From NCBI GenBank assembly GCA_041392205.1, contig JAWKMO010000003.1, positions 310,001 to 374,000 on the forward strand: a stretch of DNA of 64,000 nucleotides, written 5' to 3'. Source of the DNA: Halomarinibacterium sp041392205 (GTDB taxonomy: Bacteria; Bacteroidota; Bacteroidia; Flavobacteriales; Flavobacteriaceae). Below are positions 8,334-18,316 of the stretch, piece by piece. The number at the start of each line of letters is the position of its first letter. Position 1 is the stretch's first letter. The translations under genes were made by a program, and so were the position numbers. The notes under the pieces were generated by a model. It was not told the origin of the DNA, did not search any database, and saw nothing but the letters and a program-made list of their open reading frames with translations.

Positions 8334-8765
8334 ATGAAAAAAATATTGGTCCTTTTTTTACTTATTAGCAGCATTGCTTCAGCTCAAAGAGACGAAAAAA
8401 TTAGAGCTTATAAAACAGCTTTTATCACAGATGCACTAGCGTTAACTTCTTCTGAAGCCGAAAAATTTTGGCCAATTTATAATTTCCATGAAGAAAAACT
8501 TAAAGAACTTAGAATGAAAGAGCGCAAAGAAATTTTCGAAAAGATGAAAGGGGATTTTAATGCGCTTTCAGATGCAGAAGCAAATGTGTTATTAGATAAA
8601 GCTATGGGTTTAAGAGAAAAAGAGTTTTTATATCAAAAAGAGTTGGTGCAAAACTTAAAAGAAATTTTACCCGCAAAAAAAATACTAAAATTAAAACGTG
8701 CTGAAGAGGAATTTAAAAGAACTCTTTTAAATAAAATAAAAGAAAGAAAAGGGGAAAGACCCTAA
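8334..8765 (+). CDS. Small secreted helical protein of the ECF sigma operon
   Basis: The 143-residue protein has a clear signal peptide (MKKILVLFLLISSIASAQ). The mature domain is almost entirely charged alpha-helix, with Spy/CpxP-like spacing (LTSSEAEKFWPIYNFHEEKLKELR, about 35-58). Proteins of this type are commonly labelled sensor of ECF-type sigma factor in flavobacteria. It begins 2 bp after the anti-sigma-like gene, so it is probably the envelope sensor or chaperone component of this three-gene unit. That role is inferred from context. Confidence 0.6.
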   Translation: MKKILVLFLLISSIASAQRDEKIRAYKTAFITDALALTSSEAEKFWPIYNFHEEKLKELRMKERKEIFEKMKGDFNALSDAEANVLLDKAMGLREKEFLYQKELVQNLKEILPAKKILKLKRAEEEFKRTLLNKIKERKGERP

Positions 8766-8768
8766 ATC

Positions 8769-9806
8769 TTATTTAAATTGTAACTTCACAATGCGATTTT
8801 GCCCACTTCCAAAAGCTATAGAATCGTTAACAAATTCAATAGAGTAGAGTCCTTCTTGCGAGAGTTCTTTCCAAGTTTTTCCTGCATCTGGACTATAGGA
8901 TATTCCTGGAGAACCAACTGCCACAATTCCTTTCCCATTAGAATTTGGCACAAAAGCCACCGATGAACGATACCCCGGTCCTTTCCCATTTGCCAAAAGT
9001 TTCCAGGTTTTACCGCCATCTTTTGTAATTGCTTTATTCCCTTCGTTAAAGGATTTATTTTCCCAGTCCCCGCCAAAAATTATTCCTATTTTTTCATTAT
9101 AAAATCGAATGGAATAAATTCCCGTCATGGATTTCCCTTGTAGTATAGGTGTATTAAAAACTTCCCAAGTTACCCCTTTATCTGCCGAATAAAAGACTCT
9201 TGCCCGCTTCCCACCAGAGGCTACCCAAGTATGATTGTTATAAATAGCAATATTGGTGTTACTTGCAGCAAAAGCTGCTTCTCCTTCTTCGGTTATAGGT
9301 AGTTTTGAACAAGGAATTTTATGCCAAGTATTGCCGCTATCTCTTGTTATTATTATGGATAGACAATTTTCTGTGGGATCTCCTATGGCAATCCCTTCTT
9401 TATCATTCCAAAATGCCATGGCATCATAAAATACCTTTTCCCCTTTTTCAATATACACCTCTTCTATATGGGTTGCCTCAGAGCCATTAAAGCCAATTTT
9501 ATATAAAACCGCAGGATTAGCAATGCTTAGCACAAATACATTTTCCTGGGTAGCAGCAATGGTTCGAAAATGAAGTAAAGAATCCTCATATTTAATAGTA
9601 GCCAATTTGGGGGTTTTATCATCAATAAGTCCAATCATCCCTTTATTAGCAGCAAACCATACACGGTTTACATCCAAAGGAGCAATCGCTCGTATGCTTA
9701 AACTATCTATAAATACAGGAACTATTTCAACACTTTCAAAGGTTGGGGACTTTTTAGAACAAGAAACAAATGCTAAAAGGATAAAAAGAAAGGAAACTAA
9801 TTTCAT
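8769..9806 (-). CDS. BNR/YCF48-like beta-propeller lipoprotein
   Basis: The 345-residue protein starts with a lipoprotein signal (MKLVSFLFILLAFVSC, lipid-modified Cys at 16) followed by repeated Asp-box/BNR-type turns: SRDSGNTWHKI-like, SADKGVTWEV, TKDGGKTWKL and SPDAGKTWKEL. Such proteins fold as beta-propellers anchored in the outer membrane. They are often annotated as oxidoreductases or photosystem II stability factors, but nothing here supports an enzymatic role. It is convergent with the sigma operon (3 bp gap) and divergent from the RsmB-family gene. Function unknown. Confidence 0.75.
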   Translation of the reverse strand: MKLVSFLFILLAFVSCSKKSPTFESVEIVPVFIDSLSIRAIAPLDVNRVWFAANKGMIGLIDDKTPKLATIKYEDSLLHFRTIAATQENVFVLSIANPAVLYKIGFNGSEATHIEEVYIEKGEKVFYDAMAFWNDKEGIAIGDPTENCLSIIITRDSGNTWHKIPCSKLPITEEGEAAFAASNTNIAIYNNHTWVASGGKRARVFYSADKGVTWEVFNTPILQGKSMTGIYSIRFYNEKIGIIFGGDWENKSFNEGNKAITKDGGKTWKLLANGKGPGYRSSVAFVPNSNGKGIVAVGSPGISYSPDAGKTWKELSQEGLYSIEFVNDSIAFGSGQNRIVKLQFK

Positions 9807-9821
9807 TCAAAAATATTTTTG

Positions 9822-9829
9822 CAAAAGTA
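9822..9829 (-). promoter_or_regulatory. -7 element TACTTTTG of the BNR lipoprotein gene
   Basis: Plus-strand CAAAAGTA reads TACTTTTG on the minus strand, an exact TAnnTTTG match, 16 nt upstream of the ATG at 9806. It faces the -7 box of the RsmB-family gene at 9850. Confidence 0.5.
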
Positions 9830-9849
9830 ATTAAAGCGAGAAAGAATAC

Positions 9850-9857
9850 TAACTTTG
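9850..9857 (+). promoter_or_regulatory. -7 element TAACTTTG of the RsmB-family gene
   Basis: TAACTTTG is an exact TAnnTTTG match, 18 nt upstream of the preferred ATG at 9875. The nearest upstream TTTG is about 28 nt away, longer than usual. Confidence 0.5.
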
Positions 9858-9874
9858 CAACCTATTAATTGACT

Positions 9875-11095
9875 ATGAGACTTCACCGCAATTTAGTATT
9901 TGCCACTATCGATTCCCTTCATTTAATTTTTAATGAAAAAAAACAGGCCGACAAGGTGCTAAAAAATAGTTTAAAAAGAGATAAGCGATGGGGTGCGCGC
10001 GACCGAAGCTTTATTGCAGAAACCACCTATGATATTGTACGCTGGAAGCGTCTTTATGCCGAAATTGCAGAGGTAAAAGAGCCCTTTAATCGGGATAATT
10101 TATTCCGAATGTTTGTGGTTTGGGCAACCTTACGAGGTATAAAACTTCCCGATTGGCCTCAATTTGAAGGAACTCCTACCCGAAAGATAAAAGGACGCTT
10201 TGACGAACTTTCCAAAATTAGAAAAATACGTGAATCCATTCCAGATTGGTTAGACGAATTAGGCTTAAAAGAGTTGGGCAAGGAACGCTGGGAAAAAGAA
10301 CTCAAGCACCTTAACGAGCAAGCAGAAGTTATTTTAAGAGTAAATACTTTAAAAACCACTTTAAAAACTTTGCAAAACGCTCTTAACGATCAAGACATAG
10401 AAACTGAAATAATCACTGGGCTCAAAGATGCACTTCGCCTTAAGGAAAGGGTCAATGTATTTACAACAGAGCAATTTAAAGAGGGTTGGTTTGAAGTACA
10501 AGACGCATCTTCACAAAGCGTAAGTCATTTATTAAACCCTAAACCTGGCATGCGCATTGTAGATGCTTGTGCTGGTGCAGGAGGAAAGAGTTTGCACATA
10601 GCAACACTCATGGAAAATAAAGGGCAAATTATTGCCATGGATCTCTATGAAAACAAATTGAATGAATTAAAGAGAAGAGCACGAAGAAATGGAATTCATA
10701 ATCTTGAAACCCGAGTGATTGACTCCTCTAAAACAATTAAAAAACTACTTGGAAAAGCCGATAAAGTTCTTATCGATGCACCTTGTACAGGCTTGGGTGT
10801 TTTAAAAAGAAATCCAGATACTAAGTGGAAATTACAACCCGAATTTCTTGATGAAATACAAAAAACGCAACAGGAAATTTTACAATCTTATTCAAAAATG
10901 GTAAAAGAAGAAGGAGAATTGGTATATGCCACTTGTTCTATTTTACCTTCCGAAAATAATTTACAAATTAAAAATTTCCTAACATCCAATATTGGAAAAA
11001 CATTTACTTTAGTTAAAGAAGAAACCCTCTATCCAAGTGAAACTGGATTTGATGGGTTTTATATGGCTCTTTTAAAAAAATTACCTAATGAATAA
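9875..11095 (+). CDS. RsmB/NOP family RNA 5-methylcytosine methyltransferase
   Basis: The 406-residue protein has an N-terminal NusB-like helical domain and a C-terminal SAM-dependent methyltransferase domain. The SAM loop is DACAGAGGKSLH. The two catalytic cysteines of RNA m5C methyltransferases appear in DAPCTGLGVLKRNPD and YATCSILPSEN. It would methylate rRNA (RsmB acts on 16S C967 in E. coli), but the target here is not proven. ATG 9875 is preferred over TTG 9869. The 3' end overlaps the endonuclease I start by 8 nt. Confidence 0.9.
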   Translation: MRLHRNLVFATIDSLHLIFNEKKQADKVLKNSLKRDKRWGARDRSFIAETTYDIVRWKRLYAEIAEVKEPFNRDNLFRMFVVWATLRGIKLPDWPQFEGTPTRKIKGRFDELSKIRKIRESIPDWLDELGLKELGKERWEKELKHLNEQAEVILRVNTLKTTLKTLQNALNDQDIETEIITGLKDALRLKERVNVFTTEQFKEGWFEVQDASSQSVSHLLNPKPGMRIVDACAGAGGKSLHIATLMENKGQIIAMDLYENKLNELKRRARRNGIHNLETRVIDSSKTIKKLLGKADKVLIDAPCTGLGVLKRNPDTKWKLQPEFLDEIQKTQQEILQSYSKMVKEEGELVYATCSILPSENNLQIKNFLTSNIGKTFTLVKEETLYPSETGFDGFYMALLKKLPNE

Positions 11096-12134
11096 AATTT
11101 TATTTTTCACCCTACTTACTAGTCTCCTATTTCAATTTGGTTGGTCTCAACAACCCTATTACAATACTGTAAACCTTTCATTAACTGGACAAGATTTATA
11201 TTTTGAATTGCAAAACAAAATAGAACAAGCTAGTGCTACTTTTACCTATGGAGATGTGCGTGACAGTGCCCTAATTACCGATGAGGACCCTTTTAACAGC
11301 ACTCATGTTTTATTAGTTTATGGCTACAATGATAGCGATGGAAACTGTACAACAGATAGGAGTCGTGACAAAGACGATTTTGGTGGTTTAAATTGCCAAT
11401 GGAATAGAGAACATGTATTTGCACGCTCCCTTGCAAACCCTCCTATGGGTAATGTCGATAATACTTCAACAGGTATTGGAGCAGATCCGCATAATATTCG
11501 CCCCAGCGATCAACAAATGAACAACAATAAAGGAGACAAAAAATTTGCTTCGGGAAGCGGAAATGCAGGAGATGTAGGTAGTGGAAATTGGTATCCAGGT
11601 GACGAATGGAAAGGAGATGTGGCACGAATGATTATGTATATGTACACACGCTATGGAGATAGATGTATCCCTACGCTTGCAGGCGTGGGTGCATTACAAG
11701 GCAGCACCAATATGTTACAGTTATTTTTACAATGGAATGTTGACGATCCTGTGACTATTTTTGAGGATCAAAGAAATAACTATTTAGAAAATGAATACGG
11801 CAATCGTAATCCTTTTATAGATAATCCATATTTAGCAACAATTATTTGGGGAGGCCCTGTCGCAGAAGATCGATGGAATATTTTTGCAATTGAAGAAACG
11901 GAGGAAACGTTGTTACATATGTATCCAAATCCAACAAAAGGCATAATCTATATACACACTTTATCTCCAATTGAAGAAGTTGTAGTATACGATATGGTTG
12001 GAAATGAATTAATTGTTACACAACCTTTCGATTCTAAAACATCATTCGATCTTTCCATTTTAGATACTGGGGTTTATATTCTTTCATGTACAATAGATGA
12101 CAAAAGAATAGTTAAAAAAATAATTAAAAAATAA
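11088..12134 (+). CDS. Secreted endonuclease I family nuclease with T9SS sorting domain
   Basis: The 348-residue protein has a signal peptide (ending FGWSQ, about residue 21), an endonuclease I domain and a C-terminal T9SS domain. The catalytic region is NREHVFARS, followed by GADPHNIRPSDQQMNNNKG and GDVARMIMYMYTRYG. The T9SS tail runs from about residue 275 (MYPNPTKG) to the KKIIKK end. It is a non-specific extracellular nuclease by family, exported by Sec and then type IX secretion and probably used for nutrient acquisition. It overlaps the upstream methyltransferase gene by 8 nt and is followed by a strong terminator. Confidence 0.9.
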   Translation: MNKILFFTLLTSLLFQFGWSQQPYYNTVNLSLTGQDLYFELQNKIEQASATFTYGDVRDSALITDEDPFNSTHVLLVYGYNDSDGNCTTDRSRDKDDFGGLNCQWNREHVFARSLANPPMGNVDNTSTGIGADPHNIRPSDQQMNNNKGDKKFASGSGNAGDVGSGNWYPGDEWKGDVARMIMYMYTRYGDRCIPTLAGVGALQGSTNMLQLFLQWNVDDPVTIFEDQRNNYLENEYGNRNPFIDNPYLATIIWGGPVAEDRWNIFAIEETEETLLHMYPNPTKGIIYIHTLSPIEEVVVYDMVGNELIVTQPFDSKTSFDLSILDTGVYILSCTIDDKRIVKKIIKK

Positions 12135-12160
12135 AAAAGCGGGCAATGCCCGCTTTTTTA
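12134..12160. terminator. Bidirectional Rho-independent terminator
   Basis: AAAAAAGCGGGC and GCCCGCTTTTTT surround a 3-nt loop AAT. It lies between the convergent endonuclease I gene and the 974-residue secreted protein gene and can serve both. Confidence 0.9.
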
Positions 12161-12176
12161 TTTATTCAAAAGAAAA

Positions 12177-15101
12177 TTATTTTACAATAATTCTTGCCGT
12201 CTTATAAGTTGTGGTAGCCTGACCTCCTACTCTAATAATATAAACACCACTAGATAAATTAGACATATCTAGATTCAATCTATAAGCTCCATCAATCTTA
12301 GGAATACTTTTATTAAAGCCAATCTCTTGACCTAATACGTTATAAACTCCTAAGAAAACACCTTCATCATAAGTAGTCTCAAAGATCACTTCAAATTGGT
12401 TATTATCATTTGACACAACAAGCAAGTTAGAATTATTAATGATAAAATCATCAATTCCTAAGTTTTGAATGTTGGCAGTATAATCTTCTGTTTCACCAAA
12501 TTGCAAATCTTCACAAGCATTTGCAGGAACCGGTCCTTGTCCACTAGCTCTAGCTCTCATTCGGTGTTCACCAACTGGAGCATTTCCAGGAACAAATAAA
12601 TCTATTTGCTCAACAAAATTACCACTTCCTTGACCAGGAGCGAATTCATAGTTGTTTACCACTAATTCATTGGGGCTAAATGCCAAATCATCATTAAAAT
12701 CAATCCATACACTAATAAACTGACTTCCTCTGGATGAACCAACCGTTAAGGTAGTAGTGCTACCATTCTCTAAATTTGCAATTAAATTGGTAAAATCCCC
12801 AAACCCTTCACAACCAGAAGGATTGTTTATTCCTCCAATTTCAAATAAACTAAATCCATGTCCTAAGTTACAATTAGAAATAGGCAAGCATAATAAACTT
12901 TCAATTACTTTAGAAGATTCGTCATTTGCACTAAATTGATCCCCCGCTAAAGAAGTACTAGAAGTTATGGTATAATTTCCTGGTGTACTAAAATTGGAAG
13001 TTTGCGCAAAAGTAAAGTTTAATTCTTCTTCAGAAGAAATGGGCGCTGTAAAGGACTCGACAATAGGAGTGCCTCCATTTACATTATATTCTAAATTAAA
13101 GTTAGACTGTGTTACAGCACCAAAATTTTTAACTCTTACCGTTATAGACTCATCTTCAAGATTTCCGGAGTTAGGAGCTACAATAGCAACAACACCTACA
13201 TCATTATTTAATAAGTGTTTCACCTGCTTAGTAAATTCATTATTTGGAAGATATCCATCTCCAGCCAATGTCGTTCTTGCTTCAATGCTATATGTTTGAC
13301 CAGCGTTAGACAAGTCTACCGTTTGGGCAAAAGTATAAGTAACAACAGAGTTTGCATTTATGGTTCCTACAAAAGATTCTGTCGCTACTAAATTTCCATC
13401 TACTCTTAACTCTAAAGGAACATTAGAAACAGCGGCCGAGCTATAATTTCTTACGCTTATTTCTACCGTTTCCGAGTTTGTTAAGATTCCATTTGAGGGG
13501 GTGTTAATTGCACTTACCCCTACATCATTAGCAAAAGGGCCTTGTAATCTAATTGCGGCTATTCGAGATCTCCAAAAGTTATTCGTAGAAAAATAATCGG
13601 CAGTTGTCCAAAAAGTAACTCCATCAGGATCCATAGTCATATGAGCATAATCACCATATCTATTGTTATTGGTTCTTACACCTGGACCGTCAATAATGAC
13701 GGTTTCTGCAACTGTCATTTGTCCTAATGGATCGCCATTAAAACGTCCAGTATATCGCAATGAAACGGGTAATGTTGTACTCGCAGTGGTGTATGCTAAA
13801 GCTATGTTTCCTTCAACATCCATTGCGGCACTACTCATTAAGCGACTATGACCATCGGCAATAGAATAGGTTCCTTCTTGAAAAATACTCCAAGGATTTG
13901 TGGCGTCATTTCTTAATTCTATCCATCGAATACCCCCCGTTTCATTTGCATCAATAAAAGTATTGAATGTAATTAACCAAGAATTATGGGTAGGGAACGA
14001 TCTGTAATTTGCTGCAAAAGACACAATTCCTCCATGTCCAGCAAGTCTTTGACTTGTTCCAGGTTGGCGAATAGCGCCATTACCATTTCCAAAAACTTCA
14101 CCCGCATCAAAGGGTGATGTAGGAATTTCTAAAGGTAAAGAAATTGTTGAGTTAGCTATATTGTCCCAATCTGGCTTAACTTCCCATATTTTTAAATGAT
14201 CAAAAGGGATAGATGTGGTCCAATCATCATCTTGAAGATAGGTAAAATATCCTGGGGCATTAGTATCAATAATGGTCCCTAATAAATTTGCAGGTTCTGC
14301 ACTTTTAACGGTATTAGGATTATTTACAATGTTAGGGAAGTTAAATATAAGAATTTGTGGGGAAGTGCCTCCATTTAACATTTCTTCTCTTTCCATTACA
14401 AAACCTTGCGTAATTGACCCAGCTAAATTAACCGTCCCATAGTAACCATCATGCCAAACCCCATATTTTGGGTAATCTGGAAGACCAGAAAAAGCATATT
14501 GCCAAACATTATAAGCCCCTGCAGGATCATTGGTTTCAGAAACACCTATAGCCAATCCTAAATTTGCTCCCAAGCTTCCAAATTCACTTACCACCCATCT
14601 ATCGGCTAATTGATCATAAAGCACAATTGGATCTCCATTATTGGAGCCAATTCCTAAAAAAGTGGATAAATTTACGGGGCCTACAAGTAAGTTCCCAGAT
14701 TTATCAAAAATTTTAACCAAGGAGTTTACGGAATGAACATAGTGATTAGGTCCTGCGGCTCCAGTTGGATCGGGCGGTAAAAAACTAGATTCATTTTGTG
14801 AAGCCCCTATAAAGTTTTGGAGTAAAGGAAAACTTTCTATACCTCCCGCTTCTGTTTGAAGATTTTGTATAACGGTAGGTGCCTTATTTACTCTATTAGG
14901 CGTTGTAGAAACACGTTGGTCAATAATCATTGTAGGAACTTTTGAAGATTGATTTCTTGAGTATTTTGGAGCTTCATCCAAACGACCCGTTTTTCCAATA
15001 AAGGTTCCTGTAATCACTTCAGTTGGGGGAAATTTTTCCTGAGCAAAGGAGCTAAATCCCATTAAAACTGACATAAATAATAGTAAAAGATGTTTTTTCA
15101 T
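12177..15101 (-). CDS. Large secreted protein with CARDB-like repeats and T9SS sorting domain (copy 1)
   Basis: The 974-residue protein has a signal peptide (ending SSFAQ, residue 20). The N-terminal half contains motifs LPPDPTGAAGPNHYVHSVNS, DPIVLYDQLADRWVVSEFG and MDPDGVTFWTTADYF. Two CARDB-like Ig repeats follow (NDVGVSAIN and NDVGVVAIV, about 525-730). Next is a GEVT-type domain with DFNDDLAFSPNELV and GETEDYTA (about 745-885). A T9SS type A domain ends in TYKTARIIVK. It is probably a surface or secreted protein; no catalytic residues are recognised. It is a tandem paralogue of the next gene. The promoter region carries CACAATATA about 20 nt before the ATG, similar to TACAATATA before its paralogue. 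Confidence 0.82.
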   Translation of the reverse strand: MKKHLLLLFMSVLMGFSSFAQEKFPPTEVITGTFIGKTGRLDEAPKYSRNQSSKVPTMIIDQRVSTTPNRVNKAPTVIQNLQTEAGGIESFPLLQNFIGASQNESSFLPPDPTGAAGPNHYVHSVNSLVKIFDKSGNLLVGPVNLSTFLGIGSNNGDPIVLYDQLADRWVVSEFGSLGANLGLAIGVSETNDPAGAYNVWQYAFSGLPDYPKYGVWHDGYYGTVNLAGSITQGFVMEREEMLNGGTSPQILIFNFPNIVNNPNTVKSAEPANLLGTIIDTNAPGYFTYLQDDDWTTSIPFDHLKIWEVKPDWDNIANSTISLPLEIPTSPFDAGEVFGNGNGAIRQPGTSQRLAGHGGIVSFAANYRSFPTHNSWLITFNTFIDANETGGIRWIELRNDATNPWSIFQEGTYSIADGHSRLMSSAAMDVEGNIALAYTTASTTLPVSLRYTGRFNGDPLGQMTVAETVIIDGPGVRTNNNRYGDYAHMTMDPDGVTFWTTADYFSTNNFWRSRIAAIRLQGPFANDVGVSAINTPSNGILTNSETVEISVRNYSSAAVSNVPLELRVDGNLVATESFVGTINANSVVTYTFAQTVDLSNAGQTYSIEARTTLAGDGYLPNNEFTKQVKHLLNNDVGVVAIVAPNSGNLEDESITVRVKNFGAVTQSNFNLEYNVNGGTPIVESFTAPISSEEELNFTFAQTSNFSTPGNYTITSSTSLAGDQFSANDESSKVIESLLCLPISNCNLGHGFSLFEIGGINNPSGCEGFGDFTNLIANLENGSTTTLTVGSSRGSQFISVWIDFNDDLAFSPNELVVNNYEFAPGQGSGNFVEQIDLFVPGNAPVGEHRMRARASGQGPVPANACEDLQFGETEDYTANIQNLGIDDFIINNSNLLVVSNDNNQFEVIFETTYDEGVFLGVYNVLGQEIGFNKSIPKIDGAYRLNLDMSNLSSGVYIIRVGGQATTTYKTARIIVK

Positions 15102-15178
15102 TGGTTTTTATTTTTTGAAGGCACAATATATTGATAATTCAATAAAAATTGTGGGTTTTATTACTTTTTTTATCAAAA

Positions 15179-15207
15179 AAAAGGGGATAATATATCCCCT
15201 TTTAAAA
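15179..15207 (-). terminator. Terminator between the two large paralogues
   Basis: An 11-bp stem, AAAAGGGGATA (15179-15189) with TATCCCCTTTT (15193-15203), has a 3-nt loop and A/T runs on both sides. It follows the upstream paralogue on the minus strand, so each copy is an independent transcription unit. Confidence 0.85.
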
Positions 15208-15221
15208 AAATTGTTTCAAAT

Positions 15222-18152
15222 TTATTTAACAATAATTCGTGCGGTTTTATAGGTTTTTATTTCGGGGCCTCCTAATTTAATTATATATACTCCACTGGAA
15301 ACACTAGCCATATCCAACTTAATTATGTAGCTATTTTCATTACTTTTTCGCAACGTTTTAAATTTTAGCTGTTGCCCTAGGGTATTGTAAAGCGCAAAAT
15401 AGGTAAGGTCTTCATAATCTGTATTTAAAGTAATCTCAAATTGGTTGTTTGGCAACGTTAAAACCAATAATTCAGAACCGGCAAAAGCGAGGTCATTGTT
15501 ACTTAACAATCCGGTGTTTGCGGTGTAGTCCTCGGTCTCCCCATATTGGGTTTCTTCACAAGGATCATTGGGCACTGGAGCTTGCCAATTGGTTTTTGCA
15601 CGCATTAAATGATTTCCAGGAGGAACACCCGCAGGAATGACTAAATCCATAGTTTCTGTATAGGTACCTCCCGCCTGTCCTGGAGCAATTACATAATCAA
15701 CAACCACCTTTTCATCTACAGTTAAATTATAATCGTCATTAAAATCAATCCAAACGGTAATGTGTTGATCTCCATAACCCGTAGTGACCGTTAATTGATA
15801 TGTGGTATCGGGCTCAAAATTAGCTACTTGAGAGGTAAAATCTCCATAGCCTTCACAACCGGAAGGATTATTAATTTCATTTACAGAAAAAAGTTGGAAT
15901 CCATCTCCAAACGAACAGTCTGAGTTAGGCTGACAAAGAAAGTTGGTTACCTCTTTTGAAATAACATCATTTGAGGCATCTTGATCATTCGTTAACGAGG
16001 TGGTAACTTCTACTGTATAGGTTCCTAATGCTGTAAAATCACCTTGTTGTGTAAAGTCAAAGACTATTTCTTCTTCAGAATTAATACTTCCCGTAAATGT
16101 TTCCACTACCGGAGTTCCTCCATTTATTGTGTATTGCAAATCAAAATTGGACTGAGTTAATGCTCCAAAATTCTTTAAAGTAACTGAAATGGTTTCTAAC
16201 CCAATTCCGGATCCAGAATCTGGGGAAACTATTTCAATTGGGCCCACATCGTTTGAAAGTAAATGCGTTACATTTTTTACAAAAACATCATTTGCATTAA
16301 ACTCATCTGTAGGTAAAATTGTTTTGGCTTCAATTTCATAGGTTTGTCCTGAAGTAGAAAGATCTATTGTTTGAGTAAATACATAGGTTGCAGTAGTGTT
16401 TGGATTTACAGTTCCGGTAAATGTTTCAGTCGCCACTAAATTTCCATCCACACGAAGTTCTATAGGAATATTAGACTGTGCTGCCAGTCCAAAGTTACGG
16501 ATGCTCACTTCAACCGTTTCTGAGTTCGTTAAAATCCCATTATTAGGTTGCGCAATTGCATTAATTCCAACATCTGAGGTAAAACCTGTAGATAGCGTAA
16601 ATCCCGCTACTCTGGATCGCCATTGATTGTTAGCGGCGAAATATTCGGCAGTATGCCAAAAAGTAAAGTTATCGGGATCCATAGTTAAATGGGAATAATC
16701 ACCAAATCTATTGGAAAAGGTTTGTACTCCAATTCCATCAATAATGGTTGTTTCAGCAACGGTCATTTCTCCTAATGGGTCGCCATTATATCTTCCAGTA
16801 TATCTTATTCCTGCTGGCAGTGTTCCGCTTGCGATATTAAAACCCATACCAATATTTCCTGCGGCATCCATGGCAGCACTTCCCATAAATCGGCTATGTC
16901 CATCGGCAGGAGCATAAGTACCTTCTTGAAAAACGGACCAAGCGCCTGCAGCACCTACATTTCGTAATTCGACCCATCGTACGCCAGAGGTATCATTACC
17001 ATCTACATCCACATTAAATGTAACAACCCACGAATTATGGGTTCCAAAACTTCGATAATTTGCTGCATAAGAAATAACGCCGCCAATCATATCAATTTTT
17101 TGACCCGTTCCCGGTTGTGCTACATCCCCAGTACCAAAAGGGGCAAACACTGAATCAAAAGGATCTAGAGGGATTTCGGCAGGAGATGAAATAAAGGAAT
17201 TACTTGGGGTAATCCAATCTACATCGATTTCCCAAACTTTTAAATGGTCATTGGCAATAGCTCCACTCCAGCCATCATCTTGCAAATACACGATATATCC
17301 GGGTGCTCCCGCTGGAAAAGTTGTCCCTGTTAAATTAGCGGGTTCTGGACTTAAAACAGTATTGCTGTTTTGAACGTTTCCAGGTAATGGAAACCCGATA
17401 ATTTGAGGATTAGAACCTCCAGAAATAATAACATCTCTTTCAATTACATATACTTTATTTGTTCCTCCTTTATTGGCCGTTAAGTAATACCCATCTGGCC
17501 AAATACTGTAGTGAGGATAATCGGGAAAAGCATCTAAGATAAATTGATACACATTATAAGCTCCAGTAGGGTCTGAAGTATCGGAAACCCCAAGTACTAA
17601 AGAGTTACTTGCTGCTCCAAACTGACTTACAAAATAGCGATCGGCTAAATGGTCATACATAACAATTGGGTCTCCACTATTGTTCCCTGAACCCAAAAAG
17701 GAGCCTAAATCTGTGGGGCCTGCTAATACATTCCCTTGTTTGTCAAATATTTTTAAGGCGACATTTACAGCATTAATATAATGATTGGGTCCTGCAGCTC
17801 CGGTAGGATCGGGTGGGGTAAATCCACCTGCTTCTCCACTGGCCAAGCCATCAAAATTTTCTTCAATTGGCATAGTGGTAATACCCCCCACTTGCATTTG
17901 TCTAAGAGGATCTTTTCCATTAAGCGGATAAGCATTAGGGTTTACTTTTTCGTGTGTTCTTAAATTATTTTCAATGATTTTAATTTCATTGATTCGATAT
18001 TCTTGATTCTGAATGGTAGGAAATTCACTTAATGGAATTGTTTTTCCAAGAAATGTTCCGTTAATAATTTCTGAAGGAGGCGTTTTTTCTTGTGAAAAAG
18101 ATAAATGTCCCACAAAAATTAACATAAACAATAGTAAAGTTCTGGTTTTCAT
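15222..18152 (-). CDS. Large secreted protein with CARDB-like repeats and T9SS sorting domain (copy 2)
   Basis: The 976-residue protein has the same architecture and start as its neighbour (MKTRTLLLFMLIFVGHLSFSQEKTPPSEIINGTFLGK). Shared landmarks include PPDPTGAAGPNHYINAVN, DPIVMYDHLADRYFVSQFG, two CARDB-like repeats from NDVGPIEIV onward, DFNDDYNLTVDEKVV, GETEDYTA and the end TYKTARIIVK. Full-length similarity with conserved domain order indicates a tandem duplication. It would be exported by Sec plus T9SS. No enzymatic signature is seen; a role as a large adhesive or surface protein is only inference. Confidence 0.82.
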   Translation of the reverse strand: MKTRTLLLFMLIFVGHLSFSQEKTPPSEIINGTFLGKTIPLSEFPTIQNQEYRINEIKIIENNLRTHEKVNPNAYPLNGKDPLRQMQVGGITTMPIEENFDGLASGEAGGFTPPDPTGAAGPNHYINAVNVALKIFDKQGNVLAGPTDLGSFLGSGNNSGDPIVMYDHLADRYFVSQFGAASNSLVLGVSDTSDPTGAYNVYQFILDAFPDYPHYSIWPDGYYLTANKGGTNKVYVIERDVIISGGSNPQIIGFPLPGNVQNSNTVLSPEPANLTGTTFPAGAPGYIVYLQDDGWSGAIANDHLKVWEIDVDWITPSNSFISSPAEIPLDPFDSVFAPFGTGDVAQPGTGQKIDMIGGVISYAANYRSFGTHNSWVVTFNVDVDGNDTSGVRWVELRNVGAAGAWSVFQEGTYAPADGHSRFMGSAAMDAAGNIGMGFNIASGTLPAGIRYTGRYNGDPLGEMTVAETTIIDGIGVQTFSNRFGDYSHLTMDPDNFTFWHTAEYFAANNQWRSRVAGFTLSTGFTSDVGINAIAQPNNGILTNSETVEVSIRNFGLAAQSNIPIELRVDGNLVATETFTGTVNPNTTATYVFTQTIDLSTSGQTYEIEAKTILPTDEFNANDVFVKNVTHLLSNDVGPIEIVSPDSGSGIGLETISVTLKNFGALTQSNFDLQYTINGGTPVVETFTGSINSEEEIVFDFTQQGDFTALGTYTVEVTTSLTNDQDASNDVISKEVTNFLCQPNSDCSFGDGFQLFSVNEINNPSGCEGYGDFTSQVANFEPDTTYQLTVTTGYGDQHITVWIDFNDDYNLTVDEKVVVDYVIAPGQAGGTYTETMDLVIPAGVPPGNHLMRAKTNWQAPVPNDPCEETQYGETEDYTANTGLLSNNDLAFAGSELLVLTLPNNQFEITLNTDYEDLTYFALYNTLGQQLKFKTLRKSNENSYIIKLDMASVSSGVYIIKLGGPEIKTYKTARIIVK

Positions 18153-18287
18153 TTGGTTTTATTTTTAAAAAAGTGGTACAATATAAGTCTATTAGACCAA
18201 TTAACCAACCTACTATTACAATAGGATAATAAAATACTTTTTAAAAACTATGAGGATGCTATTCCTAAAAAATTATTTAAAAATAAC

Positions 18288-18295
18288 TACCTTTG
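18288..18295 (+). promoter_or_regulatory. purL promoter -7 element TACCTTTG
   Basis: TACCTTTG matches TAnnTTTG exactly, 22 nt upstream of the purL ATG. The TTG inside this box opens the reading frame at 18293 and could be miscalled as the start codon. Confidence 0.65.
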
Positions 18296-18316
18296 TACTT
18301 TCAAAATCTGGTATTC

